Source: Paracoccaceae bacterium
GTDB lineage: Bacteria; Pseudomonadota; Alphaproteobacteria; Rhodobacterales; Rhodobacteraceae
DNA length: 44,972 nt
Direction: 5' to 3'
Assembly: GCA_007134865.1 (NCBI GenBank)
Contig: SLJW01000001.1
Location: 1-44,972 of the forward strand
The notes beneath the pieces are model-generated. The model worked only from the letters and a program-made list of their open reading frames with translations. It did no database searches and had not been told where the DNA came from. Of the stretch, positions 28,370 to 37,050 are shown one piece after another (position 1 is the stretch's first letter; each line of letters starts with the position of its first letter). The position numbers and the translations under genes were made by a program.

Positions 28370-30421
28370 TTACGCCGCCCAGGTTTTCGCGACCATCGTC
28401 AAGACATCATACAGCGCGACGAGCTCATCCTTCTGGTTGCGGACCTGACAATCCCAGCGCACCTCGCCATACTCGCCGTCGGCACGCGGATTGATTTCCT
28501 TGCAGGTGAGGGTCACTTGCAGCGTGTCTCCCGGATAGACCGGGGTCAGGAAACGCAGATTGTCGATGCCGTAATTCGCCAGCACGGGGCCGGGATCGGG
28601 CTGCACAAAGAGCCCTGCAGCGAAGGACACGATCAGGTAGCCATGCGCCACGCGCCCGTCAAAGAACGGGTTGGCGCGCGCAGCGGCCTCGTCCATATGC
28701 GCGTAGAACGTGTCGCCAGTGAATTCCGCGAAATGCTCGATATCGGCGAGGGTTATCTCGCGCGCAGCGGTCACGAGCTGGTCGCCGATGCGCAGTTCAG
28801 CCAGTGCCTTGCGGAACGGATGAATGTCGCGGCGCGCCTCTGCGCCATTCAGCCAGCGGCCTGTTACAGCGCCAAGGAGGCGCGGTGCGCCCTGAACGGC
28901 CGTGCGCTGCATGTAATGATGCAACCCGCGCATCCCGCCCAGCTCTTCGCCCCCGCCCGCACGCCCCGGGCCACCATGCACAAGCATCGGCAGCGGCGAG
29001 CCGTGACCCGTGGAGGTTTTCGCGCTGTCGCGATTGCCGATCATGACGCGGCCATGGAATGGGGCGAGGCCCAGCACGACCTCCTCGGCCACCTCGGGAG
29101 CATGGGTGAAAAGGGAGGAGACGAGTGAGCCTTTGCCCTTGGCTGCAAGCTCCGTGACTTCGCCCAGATCGTCATATGGCATGAGCGTAGCAACCGGACC
29201 GAAAGCCTCAACCGCGTGAATGGCCTCTGCGCGCATTGGCTGGTCACCATAGAGCAGAACAGGGTTGAGGAACGCGCCCTTTTCCGCGTCGCCTGTCGCC
29301 ACGCGCACGGTGTCAGGGTCGCCCCCAACGATTTCGGCCTCGTTTGCAAGCTGCGCGATTGCCGCGCGCACATCGGCGCGCTGGTCAAGACTTGCGAGCG
29401 CGCCCATGCGCGTGGAAGGGTCTGCGGGCAGGCCGACAGCGACCTCGGACAGTTTCGCAGCGAGCGCATCGCGCACGGCCCCGGCCTGCGCGCGGGGAAT
29501 GATTACACGACGGATCGCCGTGCATTTCTGCCCGGCTTTCGCGGTCATCTCGCGCGTGACTTCCCGGATGAAGAGATCAAACTCAGGGCTCTCCGGTGTC
29601 GCATCAGGGCCAAGGATGCAGGCATTGAGACTATCGGCCTCCATCGTGAAACGCGTGCTCTCGCGGATAATCGCGGGATGGGCGCGCAGCTTTTGGCCCG
29701 TGCTGGCAGAGCCGGTGAAGGTCACGACATCCTGCCCGGTCACATGATCCAGAAGATCGCCCACCCCGCCGCATATCAGTTGCAGCGATCCCTCGGGGAG
29801 AAGCCCCGTCTCGATGATCCGTCGCACCATCAATTCGGTGAGGTACGCGGTCTGGCTCGCAGGTTTCACGATGGCCGGCATGCCCGCGAGCAGATTGGGA
29901 GCGAGTTTCTCGAGCATCCCCCAGAGCGGGAAGTTGAAAGCGTTGATATGCACCGCGACCCCGCGCAGCGGCGTCAGGATATGGTGCGCTGAAAAGGTCG
30001 CATCCTTCGAGAGCGGCTCCACCACCCCATCGGTCAGCACCCGTGTGTTGGGCAATTCGCGACGTGCTTTCGAGGCATAATTCAGCAGCGTGCCGATGCC
30101 ACCCTCAATATCGATCCAGCCATCCTTCGGCGTGGCCCCGGTGGCCAGCGAGAGCGCATGGAACTCGTCCTTCTGCTCCATGAGCTTAAGGCCCAGCGCC
30201 TTGAGCATCAGCGCGCGTTCGTGGACGGTGAGCGCACGCAGCGCAGCACCTGAGCGCCGCCCATGCGCCAACGCTTCGGCGAAATCAAGGCCAGTGGAAT
30301 CGATCTCGGCAACCAAGTCGCCCGTGGCCGCATCATGAAGCGGCTTTGCCGTCCCCTGCCCCTTGCGCCAAGCGCCGCAGACATAGCTTTCGAGCGCGCG
30401 CGGCTGCCATCCGTCAAGCAT
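28370..30421 (-). CDS. paaZ: PaaZ: oxepin-CoA hydrolase / 3-oxo-5,6-dehydrosuberyl-CoA semialdehyde dehydrogenase
   Basis: 683-residue bifunctional enzyme of the phenylacetate pathway. The aldehyde dehydrogenase half spans about residues 1-525; its catalytic cysteine is in TAKAGQKCTAIRR. The C-terminal MaoC-like hydratase half starts after ~residue 540, with FAEFTGDTFYAHMDEAA and FFDGRVAHGYLIVSFAAGLF, which opens the seven-membered oxepin ring. The semialdehyde is then oxidised by the first half. It is last in the paa operon and overlaps the preceding ferritin-like gene by 8 nt. The ATG follows GGAGTG. Full length with both active-site regions present. Confidence 0.96.
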   Translation of the reverse strand: MLDGWQPRALESYVCGAWRKGQGTAKPLHDAATGDLVAEIDSTGLDFAEALAHGRRSGAALRALTVHERALMLKALGLKLMEQKDEFHALSLATGATPKDGWIDIEGGIGTLLNYASKARRELPNTRVLTDGVVEPLSKDATFSAHHILTPLRGVAVHINAFNFPLWGMLEKLAPNLLAGMPAIVKPASQTAYLTELMVRRIIETGLLPEGSLQLICGGVGDLLDHVTGQDVVTFTGSASTGQKLRAHPAIIRESTRFTMEADSLNACILGPDATPESPEFDLFIREVTREMTAKAGQKCTAIRRVIIPRAQAGAVRDALAAKLSEVAVGLPADPSTRMGALASLDQRADVRAAIAQLANEAEIVGGDPDTVRVATGDAEKGAFLNPVLLYGDQPMRAEAIHAVEAFGPVATLMPYDDLGEVTELAAKGKGSLVSSLFTHAPEVAEEVVLGLAPFHGRVMIGNRDSAKTSTGHGSPLPMLVHGGPGRAGGGEELGGMRGLHHYMQRTAVQGAPRLLGAVTGRWLNGAEARRDIHPFRKALAELRIGDQLVTAAREITLADIEHFAEFTGDTFYAHMDEAAARANPFFDGRVAHGYLIVSFAAGLFVQPDPGPVLANYGIDNLRFLTPVYPGDTLQVTLTCKEINPRADGEYGEVRWDCQVRNQKDELVALYDVLTMVAKTWAA

Positions 30422-31175
30422 CGGTTTTCACTCCGCATTCGGACAAGTGCATCGCCACAGTCGCCTCCCACTCGGCGAGCATCTCGGCATTGGAGCGGTG
30501 CCGAAGCCCAAGCGCCTTCAAGCGTTCGAAACGCTCCGAGTCCTTCGCGCCAAAGCCCAGCGCCACGCGCGGATACCAGTACGCCAATGAGTCGCGGACA
30601 TGATCGGGTGCGTCATGCGCCAGCGTCAGAAGCCCGGCCCTCCCAAGCTCTGCATGGCGCGCCTCACGCGGCAGGATCGCGCGGAAGCACTCTGCAAGCG
30701 GCTGATAGGAGACTTGCGAAAACTCTCGAAGCTGGATTACCGCTGCGGCGCCCTGCAGGACATTCATCACAACAGAATCCACCCAGCCGGTCAGCGGGTA
30801 GTGAAACACCGCGAGCCGCATATCGCCGCCCTGCCGCACTGCCCCGATATCGGCTTCTCGCGGCAGTCGCGCGGCCCATGGGTGCGTGCCGACGTAGCGC
30901 GACACATCCGCGCCGAATTCGGCCATGATCTTGAGCACGCGTTCGGCATGATCGGCCTTCTCCAGCACGATCCGCGCGGCGGCAATCCGCGAGGTAATCC
31001 CCGGCGCGTCATTGATCACATCGGCAAAACCCGCCGACCCCGCCATCTCGCTGTCGATGAACGAGGCCATCATGCGCAGCAACTCCCCCCGATAGCGCGG
31101 CGGCACATTGCCGGGCGAGGTCAGCCGTCCGCCCTGCGCCAGATACTCCTCGATGGGCATGGTCTCATTCGTCAT
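30414..31175 (-). CDS. PaaA/PaaC-like ferritin-fold protein (phenylacetic acid catabolic family), extra paralogue
   Basis: 253 residues, alpha-helical, of the phenylacetic-acid-catabolic (PaaA/PaaC) family, inserted between paaE and paaZ. Compared by eye with PaaA of this same operon, the helix carrying DEAGH in PaaA (Glu86, His89) reads EKADH here (Lys73, His76), so a predicted iron-ligand Glu is replaced by Lys; the second ExxH (EARH, Glu171/His174) and the first Glu (Glu43) remain. This suggests an incomplete or altered di-iron site, closer to the structural subunit PaaC, which also lacks a full set. It overlaps paaE by 11 nt and paaZ by 8 nt, so it is firmly part of the operon. Function unproven. 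Confidence 0.8.
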   Translation of the reverse strand: MTNETMPIEEYLAQGGRLTSPGNVPPRYRGELLRMMASFIDSEMAGSAGFADVINDAPGITSRIAAARIVLEKADHAERVLKIMAEFGADVSRYVGTHPWAARLPREADIGAVRQGGDMRLAVFHYPLTGWVDSVVMNVLQGAAAVIQLREFSQVSYQPLAECFRAILPREARHAELGRAGLLTLAHDAPDHVRDSLAYWYPRVALGFGAKDSERFERLKALGLRHRSNAEMLAEWEATVAMHLSECGVKTDA

Positions 31176-32235
31176 AGCTGATCACCAATTTGTCGGAGAG
31201 GGGCAGACACTGGCAGGTCAACACATAGCCCTGCCTGACCTCGTAATCCTCGAGCGCGTGGTTGACGGCCATCTCGGCCTCGCCCTCAATCACCTTGGCG
31301 CGACAGGTCGAGCAGACCCCGGCCTTGCAGGCGAAGGGCGCATCGAGCGAAGCGCCCAACGCAGCATCGAGCACCGAAGTGCCATCCAGCGGCAGGTCCA
31401 GATTGCGCGTCGTGCCATCCAGCGTCACCGTCAGCGCGCAGGACTTGCCCTGCGCTGCCTGCACCTGCGCACGCGCCGACTGCTTGAGCCGCCCCGGCTG
31501 GTTCGAGGCAAACAGCTCGAACTTGATCTGACTGTCTTCCAGACCGTGATCGCGCAACGCGTCCGCAATGGTCAGCATCATCGGCTCGGGCCCGCAGATG
31601 AAGGCCGTATCTACAGATTTCGGATCAACCCAATGCTGGAACAACGCCGCCATCTTCTCGGCATCCACGCGACCGGTAAACAACTCGATCTCCTGCGCGT
31701 CCTGCTCCAGCACGTGAAGCACCGACAGCCGCCCCAGATAGAGGTTCTTCAAATCCTCCAATTCCTCTCGGAACATGATCGAGCTGATCTGGCGGTTGGC
31801 ATAAACGAGCGTGAAGCGGCTTTTCGGCTCGCGCGCCAGCACAGTGCGGATGATCGACAGCACCGGCGTGATCCCCGATCCGCCCGCGAAGCCCAGATAA
31901 TGCCGCGCCTCATCTGGGGCGAGGGGCACATGGAAATTCCCCGCAGGCGGCATCGCCTCCAGCTCATCACCGGGCGCGAGGTTCTCATTCGCCCATGTGG
32001 AAAACGCCCCGCCATCGACCCGCTTGATGCCAACGCGCAGATGTCCATCATCGAGCCCCGAGCAGATGGAATAGGAGCGCCGGATTTCCTGTCCGTCGAA
32101 ATCGCGGCGGAAGGTCAGATACTGGCCCTGAATGAAGCGGAACGTCTCTGCATCGGGTGCCTGCAAGGTGACGATGACCGAATCGCGCGTGTCATGCAGC
32201 ACATCGGTCACTTTCAAAGGGTGAAATCGGCTCAT
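31165..32235 (-). CDS. paaE: PaaE: phenylacetyl-CoA 1,2-epoxidase reductase
   Basis: 356-residue electron-transfer subunit. The ferredoxin-reductase part has the FAD motif RRSYSICS and an NAD(P)-binding GFAGGSGITPVLSI plus ICGPEPMM. The C-terminal plant-type 2Fe-2S ferredoxin holds CKAGVCSTCRAKV and the last ligand in LTCQCLPL. It feeds electrons from NADPH to the PaaAC oxygenase core. The ATG at 32235 follows GAGGG; the 14-residue upstream extension is spurious. The gene follows paaD by 10 bp and overlaps the next gene by 11 nt. Confidence 0.95.
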   Translation of the reverse strand: MSRFHPLKVTDVLHDTRDSVIVTLQAPDAETFRFIQGQYLTFRRDFDGQEIRRSYSICSGLDDGHLRVGIKRVDGGAFSTWANENLAPGDELEAMPPAGNFHVPLAPDEARHYLGFAGGSGITPVLSIIRTVLAREPKSRFTLVYANRQISSIMFREELEDLKNLYLGRLSVLHVLEQDAQEIELFTGRVDAEKMAALFQHWVDPKSVDTAFICGPEPMMLTIADALRDHGLEDSQIKFELFASNQPGRLKQSARAQVQAAQGKSCALTVTLDGTTRNLDLPLDGTSVLDAALGASLDAPFACKAGVCSTCRAKVIEGEAEMAVNHALEDYEVRQGYVLTCQCLPLSDKLVISYDE

Positions 32236-32245
32236 CTCGCGGCCC

Positions 32246-32752
32246 TCAGATACATTTGAAATAATCGAACGGCTCAAGACAGGACCGGCACTGATAGGCG
32301 GCCTTGCAAGGCGTGGAACCGAATTGGCTCACCTTTTGCGTATCCTCCGACCCGCAATGCGGGCAGGGCACCACCAGCGCCGCTCCGGTCAACCGCTTGA
32401 TCCGCCCTTCGACCACGCCTTCGGCGCGCGTGCCGTCGATGGGGGGCGCGATGCCATAGGCGCGCAGCTTCTCACGCGCCTCGGGTTTCAGCCAGTCGGT
32501 CGTCCATGGCGGGTCAAGCTGTCGCTCCAGCCGTACATCCGCGACACCCTTGTCGCGCAGCGCCTTCTCAATCTCGAAATTGATCACCGAGGTCGCCGGG
32601 CAGCCGGAATAGGTGGGCGTCACTGTCACCACCACGGTTTCGCCTTCGACGGTCACATCGCGCACGATGCCCAGATCAGTGACCGAGATCACCGGGATCT
32701 CGGGGTCCGGCACTTCCGATAGCCAGTCCCAGACTTGTGCCTCGCTTACCAT
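32246..32752 (-). CDS. paaD: PaaD: epoxidase maturation protein (MIP18/DUF59 family)
   Basis: 167 residues. The N-terminal MIP18-type domain (VWDWLSEVPDPEIPVISVTDLGIV, TPTYSGCPATSVI) is shared with iron-sulfur assembly factors. The C-terminal zinc ribbon has CPHCGSEDT and CRSCLEPFDYFKC. PaaD is needed to mature the epoxidase, probably its iron centres, and is not part of the purified enzyme. The ATG at 32752 overlaps the paaC stop by 7 nt. An alternative start at 32782 would lie fully inside paaC and is unlikely. Confidence 0.94.
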   Translation of the reverse strand: MVSEAQVWDWLSEVPDPEIPVISVTDLGIVRDVTVEGETVVVTVTPTYSGCPATSVINFEIEKALRDKGVADVRLERQLDPPWTTDWLKPEAREKLRAYGIAPPIDGTRAEGVVEGRIKRLTGAALVVPCPHCGSEDTQKVSQFGSTPCKAAYQCRSCLEPFDYFKCI

Positions 32753-33516
32753 GTCGCGTCCGGATAGGCGCGCTGCAGCCATTGCATCGTGGCCAGCATA
32801 TGGCCCAGATGCTCCGAATGCGTGCCTTGCTTTCCGCCCTTGTGCAGGTAGGCGCCTTCGGGCGCCGTCAGCGTCGCCTCATCCAGCACTTCACCCACCA
32901 GCGACTCCCAAGTCGGGCGGATGCTGTCAGGCGCGGCCATGATGCCCGCCTCTGCCAGTGCGCGGTCAGTCTCATCACTCGTCAGCATCTCGCCAGTATA
33001 GGGCCAGAGCTTGTCGAGCGCCGTCTGCATCCGCTTGTGGCTCTCCTCGGTCCCGTCGCCGAGCCGAATCACCAGATCGGCTGAGCGCTCCAGATGATAT
33101 GCCACTTCGCGCCCTGCCTTCGCGGCGATCTCCGCAATGCGCGCATCGTTCGAGCCCTCCAGCGCCTTCAGCATCGGCTGGTGCCAGGCATCGAACAGGA
33201 ATTGCCGCATCAGGGTCTGACCGAAATCCCCGTTGGGCCGCTCGACCAGCAGCAGGTTGCGAAACTCCCAGACATCGCGGCGGAACGCGAGCGCATCCGC
33301 ATCGCGCCCCTTGCCCTCGACCTCACCCGCAAGGCCAAGCCAAAGCTGGGTCTGCCCGATAAGATCGAGCGCCATATTCGCGAGCGCAATATCCTCTTCC
33401 AGAACCGGCGCATGGCCGCACCATTCCGACACCCGATGCCCCAGCACCAATGTCGAATCCCCCAACCGACACAACCCTTCGAACAGCGCCGCGTCCAGAT
33501 CGACCACCGCCTCCAT
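32746..33516 (-). CDS. paaC: PaaC: phenylacetyl-CoA 1,2-epoxidase structural subunit
   Basis: 256-residue helical ferritin-like subunit that pairs with PaaA in the epoxidase. Conserved stretches are LGDSTLVLGHRVSEWCGHAP, LLVERPNGDFGQTLMRQFLFD and AAKAGREVAYHLERSADLV. PaaC lacks a working di-iron site, and EVAYH is consistent with this. The start ATG at 33516 overlaps the paaB stop as TGATG, typical of coupled translation; a GTG one codon earlier (33519) is possible. It overlaps paaD by 7 nt. Confidence 0.95.
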   Translation of the reverse strand: MEAVVDLDAALFEGLCRLGDSTLVLGHRVSEWCGHAPVLEEDIALANMALDLIGQTQLWLGLAGEVEGKGRDADALAFRRDVWEFRNLLLVERPNGDFGQTLMRQFLFDAWHQPMLKALEGSNDARIAEIAAKAGREVAYHLERSADLVIRLGDGTEESHKRMQTALDKLWPYTGEMLTSDETDRALAEAGIMAAPDSIRPTWESLVGEVLDEATLTAPEGAYLHKGGKQGTHSEHLGHMLATMQWLQRAYPDATW

Positions 33517-33800
33517 CACATCTTCCCCACATCTTCGGGAATGTCGAAAAAGGTCGGGTGCCGATAGACCTTGGAGTTCGACGGCTCGAACAGCGGCCCC
33601 TTTTCCGACGGGCTCGAAGCGGTGATCGCCGCGGACCGCACTACCCAGATGCTCACCCCCTCATTGCGCCGCGTATAGACATCGCGCGCATGCTTGACCG
33701 CCATCTCGGCATCGGGCGCGTGCAGCGAGCCCACATGCCGGTGGTTCAGCCCATGCTGACCGCGAATGAAGATCTCCCATAAAGGCCATTCACCGGACAT
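33516..33800 (-). CDS. paaB: PaaB: phenylacetyl-CoA 1,2-epoxidase subunit
   Basis: 94 residues from the ATG at 33800, which follows AAGGA; an upstream ATG at 33815 lies within a repeat-like leader. The protein begins MSGEWPLWEIFIRGQHGLNHRHVGSLHA and ends with RHPTFFDIPEDVGKM, matching PaaB, a small subunit of the epoxidase complex needed for activity in vivo. It lies 60 bp after paaA, the widest gap inside the operon, and that gap contains a strong hairpin. It overlaps paaC by one base (TGATG). Confidence 0.95.
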   Translation of the reverse strand: MSGEWPLWEIFIRGQHGLNHRHVGSLHAPDAEMAVKHARDVYTRRNEGVSIWVVRSAAITASSPSEKGPLFEPSNSKVYRHPTFFDIPEDVGKM

Positions 33801-33841
33801 ATCTCGATCCTTCATTTTCTTGCTGAAAATACTCCGGGGGT

Positions 33842-33860
33842 GCGGGGGCAGAGCCCCCGC
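33842..33860 (-). repeat. 8-bp stem hairpin and conserved leader in the paaA-paaB gap
   Basis: GCGGGGGC at 33842-33849 and GCCCCCGC at 33853-33860 form a perfect stem with a 3-nt loop, beginning right after the paaA stop codon. On the minus strand the hairpin is followed by ACCCCCGGAGTATTTTC and AGCAAGAAAATGAAGGA before paaB. From memory, sequences of this shape recur between genes of Rhodobacteraceae, so this looks like one copy of a dispersed element. It may attenuate transcription or stabilise the paaA message. Confidence 0.55.
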
Positions 33861-34838
33861 TCACTCCGCTGCGATCTTGCGCGCCGCCCGCTTGGCTGCA
33901 TGCGCCATCAGCCCCTCGCGGAACCATGCGCCATCGTCCCACGCTTTCTGCCGTGCTTCCATCCGCTCGGCATTGCAGGGGCCATTGCCCTTGATCACCT
34001 CGAAGAATTCCGACCAGTCGGGCTCGGAGAAATCATAGCCGCCCTTCTCCTCGTTCCAGCGCAAGTCCGGGTCGGGAATCGTGAGCCCCAGATACTCCGC
34101 CTGCGGCACAGTCTGATCGACGAATTTCTGGCGCAGTTCGTCATTGGTGTTGATCTTGATCTTCCACGCCATCGACTGCGCCGAATGCACCGAATCCTTG
34201 TCCGACGGGCCGAACATCATCAGCGAGGGATACCAGAAGCGGTTTAGCGCATCCTGCGCCATGGCCTTCTGTTCCGGCGTGCCCTGCGCCATCTTCATCA
34301 TGATGTCATAGCCCTGCCGCTGGTGGAACGACTCCTCCTTGCAGATGCGGATCATCGCACGGCTATAAGGGCCGAAGCTGGTGCGCTGCAACGGCACCTG
34401 ATTCATGATCGCGGCACCATCGACCAGCCAGCCCACGGCACCGATATCGGCCCAGTTCAGCGTCGGGTAATTGAAGATCGAGGAATATTTCATCTTGCCC
34501 GACAAGAGCGCCTCGGTCAGTTCATCGCGGCTCACCCCCAGCGTCTCGGCCGCGCAATAGAGGTAAAGCCCATGGCCTGCCTCATCCTGCACCTTGGCGA
34601 GCAGGATCGCCTTGCGCTCCAGCGTCGGCGCGCGGGTGATCCAGTTACCCTCGGGCAGTTGGCCCACGATCTCGGAATGCGCATGCTGGCCGATCTGGCG
34701 GATCAGCGTCTTGCGGTAGCCTTCGGGCATCCATTCCTTCGGCTCGATCTTCTCGCCCGCATCAATGCGCGCCTGAAAGGCCGCGAGCTTCTCGGGGTCC
34801 TCATTCGTCGCCTCCGATTTTACCATCTGTGCATACAT
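33861..34838 (-). CDS. paaA: PaaA: phenylacetyl-CoA 1,2-epoxidase catalytic subunit
   Basis: 325-residue di-iron oxygenase subunit that epoxidises the aromatic ring of phenylacetyl-CoA. The ferritin-like iron ligands are visible: Glu56 in AHSEIVG, Glu86/His89 in QDEAGHG, and the later [11 protein letters not shown]. The C-terminus ends in [28 protein letters not shown] precedes the ATG at 34838. paaJ lies 17 bp upstream in the operon and paaB 60 bp downstream, across a hairpin. Partners are PaaB, PaaC and PaaE encoded next to it. Confidence 0.97.
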   Translation of the reverse strand: MYAQMVKSEATNEDPEKLAAFQARIDAGEKIEPKEWMPEGYRKTLIRQIGQHAHSEIVGQLPEGNWITRAPTLERKAILLAKVQDEAGHGLYLYCAAETLGVSRDELTEALLSGKMKYSSIFNYPTLNWADIGAVGWLVDGAAIMNQVPLQRTSFGPYSRAMIRICKEESFHQRQGYDIMMKMAQGTPEQKAMAQDALNRFWYPSLMMFGPSDKDSVHSAQSMAWKIKINTNDELRQKFVDQTVPQAEYLGLTIPDPDLRWNEEKGGYDFSEPDWSEFFEVIKGNGPCNAERMEARQKAWDDGAWFREGLMAHAAKRAARKIAAE

Positions 34839-34854
34839 TTCCAGACCTCCAGTC

Positions 34855-36060
34855 TCAGACCCGTTCCAGTATCAGGGCAGCACCCTGCCCCACGCCAACG
34901 CACATCGTGCACAGCGCATAGCGCCCGCCCCGACGGCTCAATTCCCATGTCGCTGCCGCGACCATCCGTGCGCCTGAGGCCCCCAGCGGATGACCCATCG
35001 CAATCGCGCCGCCATTCGGGTTCACATGTTCGGCATCATCCGGCACGCCCAGGTCCCGCAGCGAGGCGAGCGCCTGCGCAGCAAACGCTTCGTTAAGTTC
35101 GATCAGGTCGATATCCTCGATCTTGAGCCCTGCCAGCGCAAGCACCTTGCGTACAGCAGGCACCGGGCCGATACCCATCACCCGCGGCTCCACACCCGCC
35201 GCGGCATAGGCCACGACTCGCGCGCGTGGTGTCAGCCCTTGAGCCTGCGCGACCTCCTCCGAGGCCAGCAGCAGGGCCGCCGCGCCGTCATTCACGCCTG
35301 ACGCATTGCCTGCTGTCACGCTCAGATCCGGCCCATTGATGCCGCGCAGCTTGGCCAGCGCCTCGGGCGTGGTCTCGGGGCGGGGGTGCTCGTCCATGTC
35401 GATCACCAGCGGATCGGCTTTGCGGCGCGGCACCGTGACGTGACAGATCTCATCAACAAAGCGACCCGCTTTCTGCGCCGCTGCCCAGCGCTGTTGCGAG
35501 CGTAGCGCGAAAGCATCCTGATCCGCCCGCGGCACGCCCCAGTCAGCTGCAACATTGTCAGCCGTCTGGGGCATCGAGTCGATGCCATACTCCGCTTTCA
35601 TCTTCGGATTCACGAAGCGCCATCCAATCGTCGTATCATAAACCGAATTCGCACGCGAAAACGCTGCCTCTGCCTTGGGCATGACAAACGGCGCGCGGCT
35701 CATGCTCTCAACCCCGCCCGCCATCATGAGCCCCGTGTCGCCAGAGCGGATCGCACGCGCGGCCATGCCAACGGCATCAAGCCCCGACGCACAAAGACGA
35801 TTCACGGTGATGCCCGGCACCTCGACAGGCAGACCCGCCAGCAGCGCCGCCATCCGCGCAACGTTGCGATTGTCCTCGCCGGCCTGATTGGCGCAGCCAT
35901 AGATCACATCCTCAACCTGCGCCCAGTCCAGCCGAGGATGCCGCTCGATCAGCGCACGGAGAGGGATTGCCGCCAGATCATCGGCCCTCACTGACGCCAA
36001 GGCACCGCCGTAGCGGCCAACTGGCGTGCGCTGGGCATCACAGATGAAGGCGTGTGGCAT
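34855..36060 (-). CDS. paaJ: 3-oxoadipyl-CoA / 3-oxo-5,6-dehydrosuberyl-CoA thiolase PaaJ
   Basis: 401-residue thiolase, last enzyme of the pathway, giving acetyl-CoA and succinyl-CoA. The acyl-accepting Cys90 is in NRLCASG; the other signatures are [20 protein letters not shown] and the general-base Cys in CVGVGQGAA. The strong GGGAGGAG ribosome site selects the ATG at 36060 rather than 36090. It is the first gene of the paa operon and sits just downstream of a predicted promoter and two dyad elements. PcaF of the protocatechuate route is nearly identical in sequence; the paa context decides the name. Confidence 0.92.
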   Translation of the reverse strand: MPHAFICDAQRTPVGRYGGALASVRADDLAAIPLRALIERHPRLDWAQVEDVIYGCANQAGEDNRNVARMAALLAGLPVEVPGITVNRLCASGLDAVGMAARAIRSGDTGLMMAGGVESMSRAPFVMPKAEAAFSRANSVYDTTIGWRFVNPKMKAEYGIDSMPQTADNVAADWGVPRADQDAFALRSQQRWAAAQKAGRFVDEICHVTVPRRKADPLVIDMDEHPRPETTPEALAKLRGINGPDLSVTAGNASGVNDGAAALLLASEEVAQAQGLTPRARVVAYAAAGVEPRVMGIGPVPAVRKVLALAGLKIEDIDLIELNEAFAAQALASLRDLGVPDDAEHVNPNGGAIAMGHPLGASGARMVAAATWELSRRGGRYALCTMCVGVGQGAALILERV

Positions 36061-36093
36061 AGGCGCTCCTCCCAAAGCTGGCACTGCCAAAAC

Positions 36094-36109
36094 TCGACCG
36101 ATTGGTCGA
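36094..36109 (-). promoter_or_regulatory. 16-bp dyad, candidate TetR-type operator at the paaJ transcription start
   Basis: TCGACCGATTGGTCGA is symmetric at 14 of 16 positions and abuts the predicted -10 element, so a bound protein would block the start. A second copy differing at three positions lies at 37223-37238 before the TRAP operon. ACCG-N-CGGT-like cores are typical of TetR-family sites, including the PaaR type of phenylacetate repressor in other proteobacteria as I recall it. No tetR gene is present in the window. Confidence 0.6.
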
Positions 36110-36138
36110 ACAATATCTCGAAAGCATCACACATCCAA
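36110..36138 (-). promoter_or_regulatory. Predicted promoter of the paaJABCDE-(PaaA-like)-paaZ operon
   Basis: On the minus strand, TTGGAT (36138-36133), a 17-nt spacer and TATTGT (36115-36110). The match is weak (3/6 and 4/6), as expected of a regulated promoter. It is flanked by the 16-bp dyad on the downstream side and overlapped by one arm of a wide inverted repeat. Confidence 0.45.
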
Positions 36139-36167
36139 GGAAAAATATGGGTATCTTGTGATGCTTT
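36121..36167. promoter_or_regulatory. Wide inverted repeat over the paaJ promoter, candidate PaaX site
   Basis: AAAGCATCACA at 36121-36131 and TGTGATGCTTT at 36157-36167 are exact 11-bp reverse complements separated by 25 nt. One arm is within the -35/-10 spacer, the other upstream of -35. The core TGATGC resembles the TGATTC half-site I recall for E. coli PaaX, but the arms face the other way, so this is only a suggestion. It could also form a stem at the 3' end of the paaX message. Confidence 0.5.
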
Positions 36168-36195
36168 TGGGCCGGACGAAAAAACTCTTGCGTTT

Positions 36196-37050
36196 TCATG
36201 CACTCACCAAGTTGCGCAGTGTATCATAGCGGGCACGGGTCTGGGGCGTGACGCGGGCAAGCGGCCCGGATGCTGCGGCAAACATCGTACCGACAGCCGA
36301 ATCAGCGTCAGGGCTGAGATGCAGATAGAGGCGGGCAAATTCCTTGCGCGCCGCATGACCGGGCCAGTGCTCGGGGAGCGCCTCGGGCACCAGTTGCGGA
36401 TCGCGCAAAGCGATTTCGCGGTAGGTGTGGACCAGAATGACGCGCAGCGCGAGCGCTGCGGCGGGGCTTGGGTAATCCGTTTTCGCGATCTGTCGAGAGA
36501 AGGTAAGAAACCCCTCGTAGGACTTGGCAAGCCCGTCCAACGGCCAGAGCTGTGCAACCATGGCGCGCAGCCCCGCGATAGACCCCTCGGGTCGCGCCGC
36601 AAAGGCAACCGCGCCCACGGGGCAAGCGCCGCGTGCCGGACCAAGGGCAAACATGTCGGATATCACGACAAACCCCGGCTCTGCCAGCGCTGCAACCTGC
36701 TGAGTGGCACCGCCTTCAGGAAAGCAGAGGAACCGCCATTCTGACACGGAGGGCGTGCCATAAATCACATCACCTGCTTGCGCATATTCGATACGTGCGG
36801 CCTCGGTCAGCGCGTAGAAACTTCGCCGCCCCTGCCGCAGACCCCGCACCTGTCCAGCAGCGACAAGCCGTGACATGGCCGTACGGATCAATGTCTCGCT
36901 TAGTCCCAGAGGCGCGCAAAATGTGATGATGTCACGGATGCCAACTTCACCGCCGCGCGGCGCCACAATGTCGCCGAACAGGGTGACAATGAAACTGCCC
37001 GCGCGCAGCGGTCCCGTCTGGGGCCATCGCATCTGGGTCAGTTCATCCAT
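36196..37050 (-). CDS. paaX: Phenylacetate regulator PaaX
   Basis: 284-residue transcription factor that represses paa genes and is released by phenylacetyl-CoA. After a short leader, a winged-helix domain covers roughly residues 15-95 (GSFIVTLFGDIVAPRGGEVGIRDI, LGLSETLIRTAMSRLVAAGQVRGLRQGRRSFYALTE). The PaaX-type middle and C-terminal domains follow, including LVHTYREIALRDPQLVPEALPEHWPG. The ATG at 37050 is chosen because the 38 residues upstream are cysteine/arginine-rich and unlike the family; the ribosome site is weak (CGGA). It is divergent from the TRAP operon and 135 bp upstream of paaJ. Confidence 0.93.
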   Translation of the reverse strand: MDELTQMRWPQTGPLRAGSFIVTLFGDIVAPRGGEVGIRDIITFCAPLGLSETLIRTAMSRLVAAGQVRGLRQGRRSFYALTEAARIEYAQAGDVIYGTPSVSEWRFLCFPEGGATQQVAALAEPGFVVISDMFALGPARGACPVGAVAFAARPEGSIAGLRAMVAQLWPLDGLAKSYEGFLTFSRQIAKTDYPSPAAALALRVILVHTYREIALRDPQLVPEALPEHWPGHAARKEFARLYLHLSPDADSAVGTMFAAASGPLARVTPQTRARYDTLRNLVSA

